Positions 8,241 through 19,300 of a DNA stretch of 37,644 nucleotides are shown here, piece by piece; within the stretch, counting starts at the first letter, position 1; every line of letters begins with the position of its first letter. The notes beneath the pieces were generated by a model, which saw nothing but the letters and a program-made list of their open reading frames with translations, was not told where the DNA came from and did not search any database. The DNA comes from Bacteroidia bacterium (GTDB lineage Bacteria; Bacteroidota; Bacteroidia; Flavobacteriales_E; Vicingaceae): NCBI GenBank assembly GCA_030426475.1, contig JAUHYR010000020.1, positions 1-37,644 on the forward strand. Direction: 5' to 3'. Both the position numbers and the translations under genes were made by a program.

Positions 8241-8708
8241 TTAAAGCTTAGGTAAAATTGTATTGGGAGGTAAAAATTGTTTTACATCACCATTATTTTT
8301 AATTATTTCTCGAACAATTGATGAGTTAATTGCAATATATTTTGGCTCACAAAGCATAAATATGGTTTGAACGCTATTGTTCATGGCACTATTCATATGA
8401 GCAATATCTTGCTCATATTTAAAATCGTGAAAGTTTCTAAGCCCTCTTAATATAAAATTAGCATTAAGCTTTTTGCACAAATCTATAGTTAGACCTTCAT
8501 AGCTAATACATTCTATTTTTGGGTGATTAAAGGCTTCTTTAATCATTTTCAGGCGTTGAGTTTCAGAGAAAAGGTATTTCTTTTGGCTATTGGAACCGAG
8601 AGCTACATAAACTTTGTCAAACAAATCAAGCGAATTCATTACTATCGAATGATGACCAATGGTAATCGGATCAAACGAACCTGGAAATATGGCTATTTTT
8701 TCACTCAT
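8241..8708 (-). CDS. coaD: Phosphopantetheine adenylyltransferase (EC 2.7.7.3)
   Basis: Fourth step of coenzyme A synthesis: it transfers AMP from ATP to 4'-phosphopantetheine to make dephospho-CoA. The 155-residue length is normal. The nucleotidyltransferase motif is FPGSFDPITIGHHSI, with T-x-G-H at about 16-19, followed by FILRGLRNFHDFKYE (about 81-95) and the late motif NSSIVREI. Here NSS replaces the more usual SSS, a conservative change. The ATG overlaps the rsmD stop by 4 bp, an arrangement of these two genes common in bacteria. Downstream, 14 bp separate it from the cysteine-less thioredoxin gene. Confidence 0.96.
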   Translation of the reverse strand: MSEKIAIFPGSFDPITIGHHSIVMNSLDLFDKVYVALGSNSQKKYLFSETQRLKMIKEAFNHPKIECISYEGLTIDLCKKLNANFILRGLRNFHDFKYEQDIAHMNSAMNNSVQTIFMLCEPKYIAINSSIVREIIKNNGDVKQFLPPNTILPKL

Positions 8709-9244
8709 ATGTTATTTAAAAAGAAACTAAAATTTACATTGCCGTATTTTCTATGAGAGTCAAAGTTAGCAATTTGGCTCAAATCAGTATCTTTTCCATG
8801 CTCAACAATTAAAAGTCCACTGGGCTTCAGTAAATGATGTTCAAAAACAAGTTTAGGGATTTCATCTATATTTTTAATCGCATAAGGCGGGTCAGCAAAA
8901 ATAATATCGAACTCCATTTTTGCTTTTTTAATAAAGCTTAGCGAATCATCTCTAACCACTTTATGATTAGGTATAGCAAGTTTTTTAGAAACATCAATAA
9001 TAAATTTCACACAATTTTGATTGATATCAACAGAAATAACTTCTTTAGCACCTCTAGATAAAAACTCAAAACTAATGTTTCCCGTGCCACAAAAAAGGTC
9101 AAGAACATGAGAGCCTTCTATTTCGTATTGATGTTGTAGAACATTAAATAATCCTTCTTTTGCATAATCTGTGGTTGGTCGGGTTGGTAAGTTTTTTGGT
9201 GCGGAGATGCTTCTGCCTTTAAATTTTCCAGAAATTATGCGCAT
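8705..9244 (-). CDS. rsmD: 16S rRNA (guanine966-N2)-methyltransferase
   Basis: SAM-dependent methylation of G966 of 16S rRNA. The 179-residue protein begins MRIISGKFKGRSI, the family's characteristic N-terminus, then RPTTDYAKEGLFNVL. It has the SAM-binding motif VLDLFCGTGNISFEF (about 47-61) and the catalytic motif FADPPYAI (DPPY at 118-121). It overlaps coaD by 4 bp and the DUF3822 gene by 10 bp, so it sits inside a tightly coupled unit. Confidence 0.96.
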   Translation of the reverse strand: MRIISGKFKGRSISAPKNLPTRPTTDYAKEGLFNVLQHQYEIEGSHVLDLFCGTGNISFEFLSRGAKEVISVDINQNCVKFIIDVSKKLAIPNHKVVRDDSLSFIKKAKMEFDIIFADPPYAIKNIDEIPKLVFEHHLLKPSGLLIVEHGKDTDLSQIANFDSHRKYGNVNFSFFLNNI

Positions 9245-10062
9245 AGGTGCTGAGTCAATAATAAATATTCGTTATGAATAATTTCTTGAGGAATAACTTT
9301 GGAAAAGTTAAGTTTTAAAGGGTTGTGGTTACTTCCTATTTTTTTTACAAATGGGTCAATGATAGAGATTAATTTTTTTGCATTTTGCCCGTTTTTGTAG
9401 ATGTTTATATGGCAATCTTTAATCTCAACTCCTAATTTCTCAATAGAAAAGAAAAAATGATAAGCAATATCTTCTTCATTTACATACTCAAAACTATTGC
9501 TCAACAACAATTCATTGTCTTTTGAATAAACAATCAGTGTAAAGTGATTTTTATGTAATGAAACAAAAAGATTGGTAACCTTTTGTTGCTTCGAAACTAA
9601 ATGACAAAAACTGATGAAATAGCTGTTTTGATGCAGTATGACAACATTGTGCAACGAAAGTGTATTAAGCAACGCAAAGCTATTTTCATACACGTTAAAG
9701 GCATTAATTGTCGGAATGTAGTCATTGCTTATTGTGGATGCTTCAGTAGTTTTTGAAGAGTTGAAATTTAAATAAGTGCTTTGTTTTTCTTGACTAAAAA
9801 ATTGTTTAGGCACAAGTGTGTGTCTTGAATTATCAACTGATAAATAAGTTTGTAAAAACTTCGATTGGTAAATTTTTTCATTTTCTATTATTGATGCAAA
9901 ATCAGCTGAATGAAAGTTTTTATACTCTTGAAAAAAAACCACCTTATTATCCTTCTTTTTTATTATGGAAGCTTTAATTGATTGATTACTTAGCGCAAAC
10001 ACCAAAAAAGAATGCTGCATGTTGTTTTCATGCAGCGAAGAATCTTTATATGAAATTGCCAT
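9235..10062 (-). CDS. DUF3822 family protein
   Basis: A 275-residue cytosolic protein of the Bacteroidota family usually found next to rsmD, which is part of the reason for the call. Short motifs include HSFLVFALSNQSIKASII, VVILHQNSYFISF and HKNHFTLIVYSKDNELLL. The alternation of strands resembles an actin-like/ASKHA fold, as suggested for this family. The exact function is unknown. I start it at the ATG at 10060-10062 (MAISYKDSS). The longer frame begins three codons earlier at a TTG. It overlaps rsmD by 10 bp and follows the membrane-protein gene at short distance. Confidence 0.8.
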   Translation of the reverse strand: MAISYKDSSLHENNMQHSFLVFALSNQSIKASIIKKKDNKVVFFQEYKNFHSADFASIIENEKIYQSKFLQTYLSVDNSRHTLVPKQFFSQEKQSTYLNFNSSKTTEASTISNDYIPTINAFNVYENSFALLNTLSLHNVVILHQNSYFISFCHLVSKQQKVTNLFVSLHKNHFTLIVYSKDNELLLSNSFEYVNEEDIAYHFFFSIEKLGVEIKDCHINIYKNGQNAKKLISIIDPFVKKIGSNHNPLKLNFSKVIPQEIIHNEYLLLTQHLCA

Positions 10063-10088
10063 ATCAGGCAAATGAATGAGTTTTAATG

Positions 10089-10862
10089 TTATTCCCAGTT
10101 ACCACTGGTGGTCGGCTCAGTCATTGAACCTACTCTAAGGCCTTCTTCTAAGTTTATGTTATAGTTTTTAGTTTCCAGCCCACTATATATATATTCAAAT
10201 TTAGCAAATGCCTCAAAAACAGGCACTTGAACTGTGTTTCGTTCAACCTGTCCAGCATCTAACTTAAACTTCTGGTTGTCACTAAAAGGAATAAACTGTA
10301 TTTCTTTAATATCAACTCCATTTGGAAACACTTTTTGCATGGCAGGCACTCTGGAAGTATCTCTTACAAAACCCGGTAGGTTAAGCGCAAGAGCTTCAGC
10401 TTCAGTGGCAATTGTATCAGGCAATGTTCCTTCTGCTCTAATAACAGTAACAGAATCTGTTTCATAAAACTTAATTAACTCATCAAAATTTGCGGAATAT
10501 CTTCCTTTTTCATCTTTAAAGCCTATCTCAGCAGTTCTAATAAGTTTTAACCTTTCAACTACAACTGCCTGTCTTCTTTTTACCTCTTTTTCAAAATTAA
10601 TTTTTTTATCAATTACATGGTAATTCATTATTGCAACACCTGAAGCTACAAGTAGTGTAAATACAAACAAAATCTTTTGAAGAAGCATAGAAATAACTTC
10701 TAAGCTGTAAAGTAAACTAATAACACCAGCAATTATCAAAGTAAGACTTCCAATATATACACCTTTATCTTGTCCTGTTGATGCGGCAGCAATCAATATT
10801 CCAATACCTATTACCAATAATATGATGGGAAAAATAAACTTACTTAGTGTTTCTTTATTCAT
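10089..10862 (-). CDS. Membrane protein with three N-terminal helices, function unknown
   Basis: A 257-residue protein with three hydrophobic segments (about 9-27, 36-55 and 61-79), then a soluble domain of about 170 residues. The soluble part starts with a charged helix (KKINFEKEVKRR), followed by LKLIRTAEIGFKDEKGRYSA and then NFDELIKF. That stretch recalls the helix and Y-loop region of pilin-like/GspG proteins, but there is no prepilin peptidase site. The resemblance may only be local. It lies 26 bp upstream of the DUF3822 gene and is probably first in the transcript running through rsmD and coaD. I do not recognise its function. Confidence 0.8.
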   Translation of the reverse strand: MNKETLSKFIFPIILLVIGIGILIAAASTGQDKGVYIGSLTLIIAGVISLLYSLEVISMLLQKILFVFTLLVASGVAIMNYHVIDKKINFEKEVKRRQAVVVERLKLIRTAEIGFKDEKGRYSANFDELIKFYETDSVTVIRAEGTLPDTIATEAEALALNLPGFVRDTSRVPAMQKVFPNGVDIKEIQFIPFSDNQKFKLDAGQVERNTVQVPVFEAFAKFEYIYSGLETKNYNINLEEGLRVGSMTEPTTSGNWE

Positions 10863-10986
10863 GTCAGTACAATTTAATTAGGGTGTGAATTTAATAGTTA
10901 ATCATGAATTTTCACAAAAAAATATAGTATAGGTATCAACAAAGGCTTAAGTGGGTAGTTTTATTTTAGAAAAGGTAAGAACCTAG

Positions 10987-12645
<1,659 letters not shown>

Positions 12646-12699
12646 TTAGTCGCATTCAATTAAAAAAATGATAAAAGAGTGTAAAGTTTTAAACAAGAT

Positions 12700-14898
12700 T
12701 TAAGAATGATGGTCAATTCTAATTACACTAATTACTCCGTTTACACTTTTTAGTTTTTGTAATAGACTTGTTAAGTGATTAGTGTCATGAACATAAACCA
12801 TAATGTTGCCCTCAAACACTCCATCGTTACTATCAAAACTAATAGAACGCATATTTACGTTTAGCTCACTTGATATGATTTGAGTAATTTTATTTACGAT
12901 ACCTACACCATCTAATCCGGTAATTTTTATGCCAGCCAAGAATGCAATTTTTTGTTGTCCTGTCCATCTCGCCTTTACAATTCTGTAAGCATAATTTGAC
13001 ATTAATTCAACAGCGTTTGGACATGATGTTTTATGAATTTTTATTCCATCGTGAATGGTTATAAAACCAAAAACCTCATCTCCTGGAATAGGGTTACAGC
13101 AAGGTGAAAGTTTGTAATCAAATTGATCCATGTCTTCACCGATTACTAACATTTCCTCTGTTTTCCCTCTTTCTTTTAATAACTTTTCAAAATCTCTATT
13201 AGAATTAATTATTGTTTGAGGGTGTTTTAGTTTTCCTTTCTCAACATTAAATTTATTTAACTTATCTAAGTTTACTAAATCAAGGGCAATGTCATGCAGT
13301 AAGTCAATTTCGGAATTGTATTTGTAATAATTCATAATCTCCCGTAAATTTTGGTGATTATTTTCTGCTTTCATTGACTCTAACTTTTTCTCTAGTTTTT
13401 CTTTACCATCAGCAGCAATTATTCTTTTTTCATCTTTTAAGACAGATTTTATTTTTGACTTTGCTTTACCTGTAACTACATACTTTAGCCACTCTTCTTT
13501 TGGTTTTTGTTTATTGGAGGTAATTATCTCTACTTGGTCTCCACTTTTTAATTCATGACTAAGAGGCACAAGTTTTCCGTTAACTTTTGCTCCAATGCAT
13601 TGAGCGCCAACTTTTGTATGAATTTCAAAAGCAAAATCTAGTGAAGTAGCTCCTGCCGGAAGTGATTTTATTTCTCCTTTTGGAGTAAAGACCACAATTT
13701 CTTCGGCAAATAAATTTAACTTAAAATCATCAATAAACTCAAGTGCATTTGGGTCAGGGTTTTCAAGTACTTCTCTAATTTTTGTAATCCAGTTTTCCAG
13801 ATTATTTTCATAGTTGTTGGATTCTTTATACTTCCAATGAGCTGCTAGGCCTTTTTCAGCTATCTCATCCATTCTTTTAGAACGAATTTGTACTTCCACC
13901 CATTTTCCTGATGGGCTCATGACAGTGGTGTGTAATGATTCATAACCATTAGATTTTGGCATGGAAATCCAGTCTCTCAGCCTGTCAGGGTTTGGTTGGT
14001 AAAAGTCTGTAACTACTGAATACACCCTCCAACACTCCGCTTTTTCTTTTTGTGGTTCTACATCTAAAACAATTCTAATTGCAAAGAGATCATATATTTC
14101 TTCAAAAGGGACATGCTTAGTTTTTATCTTATTGTAGATAGAAAATGTAGACTTTGGACGTCCTTTAATTTCATATTTAAAGCCTAACTCATCTAAAGCT
14201 CTTTTTATTGGTGAAGAGAAAGTTCTAATAAATCGACTTCTAACGGCTTGTGTTTTTTTCAGTTTGGTGCTGATTTCTTCATAGGTTTCTGGATCCTGAA
14301 ATTTTAATGAAAGGTCCTCAAGCTCTGTTTTAATGTTATACAATCCTAATCTATGGGCAAGAGGTGCGTATAAAAAAAGAGTTTCCGATGCAATTTTTAA
14401 TTGCTTTTCTCTCTTCATAGAAACAAGTGTACGCATATTGTGAAGCCGATCTGCCAACTTTATTAGAATTACTCTAATATCTTCGGAAAGGGTAAGGAGT
14501 ATTTTTCTAAAATTTTCTGCTTGAATGGATTCGGTATGGTCAATAACTCCTGATATTTTGGTTAAACCATCTATAACAGTAGCCACTTTTTTGCCAAACA
14601 TGGCTTCAATGTCTTCAAGTTTTAGATAAGTGTCCTCAACCGTATCATGAAGTAATGCACAAATTACTGATGTTGTTCCTAATCCTATTTCTTCCGCACA
14701 AATTCTTGCAACAGCAATCGGATGAAAAATGTAGGGCTCACCTGACTTTCTGCGCATATCCTTATGTGCATCTAAAGATACGTCAAATGCCTTCCGAATT
14801 AACTTTGTGTCTTCTTTACTTCTAGTTTTTACTGAACGTAAAAGACCTTTGTAGGCATTTAAAATTTCCCTCTTCTCAATTTCCTCAGCTACACTCAT
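12700..14898 (-). CDS. rel: RelA/SpoT-type bifunctional (p)ppGpp synthetase/hydrolase
   Basis: Central enzyme of the stringent response. The 732-residue protein has all domains of the long RSH family. The HD hydrolase domain keeps HDTVED at 84-89 and H59. The synthetase domain is at about 245-360, with GRPKSTFSIYNKI and the YESLHT motif at 319-324. The TGS domain is at about 400-460 (FTPKGEIKSLPAGATSLDFA). A zinc-finger-type segment has SPCCNPIPGD and HKTSCPNA, and a C-terminal ACT domain starts from about 665. Because the HD motif is intact, ppGpp hydrolysis should be active. The gene starts 3 bp after the fumarylacetoacetase stop, so the two are surely co-transcribed. Confidence 0.96.
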   Translation of the reverse strand: MSVAEEIEKREILNAYKGLLRSVKTRSKEDTKLIRKAFDVSLDAHKDMRRKSGEPYIFHPIAVARICAEEIGLGTTSVICALLHDTVEDTYLKLEDIEAMFGKKVATVIDGLTKISGVIDHTESIQAENFRKILLTLSEDIRVILIKLADRLHNMRTLVSMKREKQLKIASETLFLYAPLAHRLGLYNIKTELEDLSLKFQDPETYEEISTKLKKTQAVRSRFIRTFSSPIKRALDELGFKYEIKGRPKSTFSIYNKIKTKHVPFEEIYDLFAIRIVLDVEPQKEKAECWRVYSVVTDFYQPNPDRLRDWISMPKSNGYESLHTTVMSPSGKWVEVQIRSKRMDEIAEKGLAAHWKYKESNNYENNLENWITKIREVLENPDPNALEFIDDFKLNLFAEEIVVFTPKGEIKSLPAGATSLDFAFEIHTKVGAQCIGAKVNGKLVPLSHELKSGDQVEIITSNKQKPKEEWLKYVVTGKAKSKIKSVLKDEKRIIAADGKEKLEKKLESMKAENNHQNLREIMNYYKYNSEIDLLHDIALDLVNLDKLNKFNVEKGKLKHPQTIINSNRDFEKLLKERGKTEEMLVIGEDMDQFDYKLSPCCNPIPGDEVFGFITIHDGIKIHKTSCPNAVELMSNYAYRIVKARWTGQQKIAFLAGIKITGLDGVGIVNKITQIISSELNVNMRSISFDSNDGVFEGNIMVYVHDTNHLTSLLQKLKSVNGVISVIRIDHHS

Positions 14899-14901
14899 AG
14901 T

Positions 14902-16152
14902 TTAAATAGCAGGTAAAACTTTTGTTGAAACTTCTCCAAAACCAACTCTGATATTGTCTTTTTCACAATGTCCTCTAATAATTACGGTATCAAAATCATT
15001 AATGAACTTTCTTTCGCTACCATCAGGCATTGGAATAGGCTTTGTTCCTTTCCAGGATAATTCAAGCATTGAGCCATACGAATCGGGCGTTGGACCACTA
15101 ATAGTACCTGAAGCCATCACATCTCCACATCTGATGTTACAACCATTAATGGTATGGTGAGCCAGTTGCTGGTTCATATTCCAGTACATGTATTTGTAAT
15201 TAGATTTTGAAACTATTTTTTCCTTAGAGTTTTCAGGTTTTATGATAACTTCCAGATTAATATCTATGTTTTTATTTCCGTTATATTTTAAATAATCCAA
15301 TACTTCAGGTTCTTGTTTTGGACCTTCTACTCTAAATGGTTCTAAGGCATCTAACATAACAATCCATGGAGACATTGATGAAGCAAAGTTTTTTGCCAAG
15401 AATGGACCAAGTGGTATATATTCCCATTTTTGAATATCTCTTGCAGACCAATCATTGAATAAACACATTCCAAAAATATAATCATCTGCTTCATTAGTAG
15501 AAATGCTTTGTCCAAGAGGTTTTCCATCAAATGTGATGAAAGCCAGTTCTAATTCAAAGTCTAATGATCTGCAAGGAGAAAATATTGGTGGTTCTTCTTC
15601 ATTCGGTTTAATTTGACCTTTTGGTCGATGAATTTCTTTGCCCGATAATATAATGGAAGAAGCTCTTCCGTGATATCCTACAGGAATATATTTCCAGTTA
15701 GGAAGTAAAGCATTGTTTGGGTCTCTGAACATTGTTCCTACATTGGTAGCATGCTCAATACTTGAATAGAAGTCCGTGTAATCTCCAATTTCTATTGGCA
15801 TTTGCATTTCAACTTCATCTATGTTTTTTAAAATTTCTTTTTTATGTTGTTCGTTATTTTTTAAATCATCGGAAGTAAAAATTGAGATAATTTCTTTTCG
15901 CAATTCAGCTGTCTTTGCTTTTCCATTTTTCATTAGGGGATTGAGGAAGCTAGATTTGAAACAATCGGAACCTATTTTTATATTTTTTAGATATCCTAAC
16001 TCGCTTAATTTGTCAATTAATATTACATAATCACCTATTCTTGAAGCAACAGAGAAATTTCCTTGAAACTTAACTATTCCAAAAGGAATGTTATATATTG
16101 AAAAATCAGAATTATCACTTTCATTTACCCAACATTTAGAATTATTTTCCAT
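14902..16152 (-). CDS. fah: Fumarylacetoacetase (EC 3.7.1.2)
   Basis: Last step of tyrosine degradation: it cleaves fumarylacetoacetate to fumarate and acetoacetate. The 416-residue protein aligns by eye with the human enzyme at an offset of one. Metal ligands are D127, E200, E202 and D234, the catalytic histidine is H134 (DFYSSIEHA), and the lysine is K254 (GPFLAKNFASS). The middle motif is GYHGRASSIILSGKEIHRP. Both N-terminal and C-terminal FAH domains are present, so this is the true hydrolase rather than a short FAH-fold protein. It lies immediately upstream of rel (3 bp). The enzymes supplying its substrate (HPD, HmgA) are not in this window. Confidence 0.97.
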   Translation of the reverse strand: MENNSKCWVNESDNSDFSIYNIPFGIVKFQGNFSVASRIGDYVILIDKLSELGYLKNIKIGSDCFKSSFLNPLMKNGKAKTAELRKEIISIFTSDDLKNNEQHKKEILKNIDEVEMQMPIEIGDYTDFYSSIEHATNVGTMFRDPNNALLPNWKYIPVGYHGRASSIILSGKEIHRPKGQIKPNEEEPPIFSPCRSLDFELELAFITFDGKPLGQSISTNEADDYIFGMCLFNDWSARDIQKWEYIPLGPFLAKNFASSMSPWIVMLDALEPFRVEGPKQEPEVLDYLKYNGNKNIDINLEVIIKPENSKEKIVSKSNYKYMYWNMNQQLAHHTINGCNIRCGDVMASGTISGPTPDSYGSMLELSWKGTKPIPMPDGSERKFINDFDTVIIRGHCEKDNIRVGFGEVSTKVLPAI

Positions 16153-16244
16153 TTTTCTTTCTTTTTTTAAAATTTAAATTTAGTTTATAATATTAAAAAC
16201 TAGTCTTCCAACATTTTATCTTGCAAAAGAAACTAAAAAATGTT

Positions 16245-16252
16245 TATTTTTG
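16245..16252 (+). promoter_or_regulatory. Promoter -7 box TATTTTTG for the large T9SS gene
   Basis: TATTTTTG fits TAnnTTTG, and a TTG at 16221-16223 lies 21 bp upstream. The predicted start near 16258 gives a leader of about 55 nt before the ATG at 16314, the longest leader among the promoters seen here. Confidence 0.6.
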
Positions 16253-16313
16253 GTGCAACCTTTAAATAAAATTGAACGTCAAAGATTTTAAATAGTTAAC
16301 TAAATTACTACTT

Positions 16314-19300
16314 ATGAAGAAATTAATTTCTACCCTTTTTGCAATTGTAATAGCTTTTACATCATTTTCACAAATTACTGTTTTTTCTGAAAACTTTGAG
16401 GGTGTTGTTACGATGACCTCATCATCATCTTCAGGTTCTGGTCCGGCTTGGGGACAAAGCTCAAATTATTTTTCTCAAGGGTCAAAATGCGATACAAACG
16501 TTGTTACCTTAAATGATAGTTTATTTTTAACTACTCCAACATTTTCTACTGTTGGAAATACTTTTGTTACATTAGATTTTGATCACATCTGTAAGATAGA
16601 ATTTTTTGATGCTGCATTAATTCAGGTTTCTGACAATAATGGAGCTACATGGACTACCTTAAATGCAGCACAGTATTTAGGAGCAAGTACTAACTTTCCA
16701 GGACTTGGTAAATTTACTGAGACAGCATATTCTACTTGGGCGGCTACCCCAACTCCATTAAACTCTTGGTGGAAACACGAACAATTTGATATCTCTACAC
16801 TTTTATCAAATAAACCGACATGTAAAGTACGATTTACTTTAATAGATGCAAATGCAAATGGAGCAAATAGTAAGTATGGATGGATGTTGGACAGTATAAC
16901 CGTTAAGGTTGCTCCCTGTGAGTTGATTCCTCCTACAGTTCAATTATTACCCGATCCAATAATCTATGGTAATGGGCAAGTTTATTATACAGGACCTTAT
17001 AATATCACAATTGAAGCAAATGATGCACAATCTGGAGTAGATACTTGTATTTTAACTTATTCTGTAAATGCTGGACTACCAATTCAAGTAGGGATGTCAT
17101 TAAAGCCTTCTACAACAGACACATTTACCGCAGTAATTCCTGCTATGACTATAGGAGATTCAGTTACTTACAGCATAATGGTTCAAGATAAAGCTGTTCC
17201 GTGTGCCAATAAAACTTTTGAACCATCGGCTGGTATTAGGTATTTTATTGTGAATCAAACTCAACCTACTACTTGTATGGGAATGCCTATCAATGCTTTT
17301 CCTGCTTTGGAAACATTTGATGGTTTTACTATGGGTTCAGAGACTCAAACAAACCCCGGTCTTTTTCAAAACAACTGGTATCAGGGTATAAATGGTACTG
17401 ATGATAATAGAGAATGGGTTGTGGGTACAGGAACTACCCCTAATGGAGGAGCTGGTGCTACAGGACCAAGTGCAGACCATACTACAGGTAGTGGTAATTA
17501 TATTTATTTAGAGGTAAGTGGAACAGTTAATAACGATACGGCCTTTGCTTTTTCGCCTTGTTATGATGTTAGTGGATTAACAAATCCTACTATTGAGTTT
17601 TATTACAATATGTGGGGAAGCACTATAGGTGAATTGCATTTAGATGTTAATAATGGAACGGGCTGGGTACGAGATATTATTTCTCCATTTTATTCCGGAC
17701 AACAAGGAAGTGTTAATCAATGGTTGAGAGCTGAAAAAGGTTTGGGGGGGTATGGGTCTATCTTACAATTTAGATTTAGAGCTAAAAGTAATGGATGCTG
17801 TTTAGGAGATTTAGCTATTGATGATGTTAAGGTTTATGATAAACTAAATAATGACATTGGAGTAGTTGATATTATTCGTCCTTCTATTATTACTGTTGCC
17901 GGAGCCCAAGATACGGTAGAGGTAGATATAAGAAATTATGGACAAAACACGCAAACTTTATTTAATGTTGTTTATGCTGTAAATGGAGCAATTGTTGCTA
18001 CAGAACCATGGACAGGAAGTTTACCAACCAACTCTAATACAACTCATAAATTTAGTACAACATTTACTGTTCCATCAGGACCATATAACATTTGTGCATG
18101 GACAGTTTTAGCAACTGATGGATTGTCTAGTAATGATACTACTTGTGAATCTAGAACCGGTTTGCGAACAGATACTGTAACGTATATAGATAGATTTGAT
18201 ACTGATACTCTTTGGGTTGCTGATAACCCCAACCCCAATTTAAAATGGGAAATAGGAACTCCAAATTATGGTGTAACTAATAGTGCTTATTCTTCACCAA
18301 ATAGTTGGGATATAAACCTATCTACTAATTATTCAGTACCAAGAGATTCAGCTGTTTTGTATACTCAATTCTTCAATCTTACTAATTCTACTAATACCAG
18401 AATGAGTTTTTGGCAGAATAGGCAACTTTACACTTTTGCCGAAGGTATGTTTATAGAATATACAACTAATCAAGGTTTAACATGGAATCGCTTAGGAATT
18501 GTTAATGATCCCAATGGAGTCAACTGGTATAACTATAATTATGGAGGTAGTTCTACTAACCCGCCAATTCAGTGTTGGAATGGGTCATCTAATGGATGGA
18601 TACAAAGTGAATACGATTGTACATTCTTGGATGGGACACCAAGCGTTCAATTTAGATTTATTATGAGAACATCTACTTATACAGGAACTTCAAACAGAGA
18701 TGGTATATCAATTGATGATTTTGTACTAAGAGATCCTAAAAAGCAAGATATTGAGCCTGCACTTTTATTATCTCCATCCAGAGATTGTATGATGGGTAAT
18801 ACAGAACAGGTAAAGGTTAGAATTAAAAATGTAGGAGATAGTGCAATATCAAATGTTCCTATTACTGTTGAAATGAATGGGGTTATTTTAGGAACTGAAA
18901 ATGTTACTGCTACAATTCAGCCTAACCAAACTTATGACCACACTTTTTCAACTTTTACAGCAAATATGTCTAGCTTTGGTAAATATGGGTTTAGAGTTTG
19001 GACTTCTCATGCTAATGATATGGACATATCTAATGATACATTAGTTCCGGATTCTGTGGAAAATGTAGATGGATGTTACTTAAGTGTGAAATTTACAACA
19101 GGAACTAGCCTTGTCCCTACAACAACAACGGCATATTATTGGCAAGTTACGGACCAATCTACTAGTCAAATAATTATTAAAAAACAAATGGATGCTGTTA
19201 ACTATCCTGTAACAAACTCTACATATATTGACCAGGTTTGTTTAAAGAATAATCAGTCAGTTAGCGTATATATTTATACCTCCTCTTTCTATTTCCCTAC

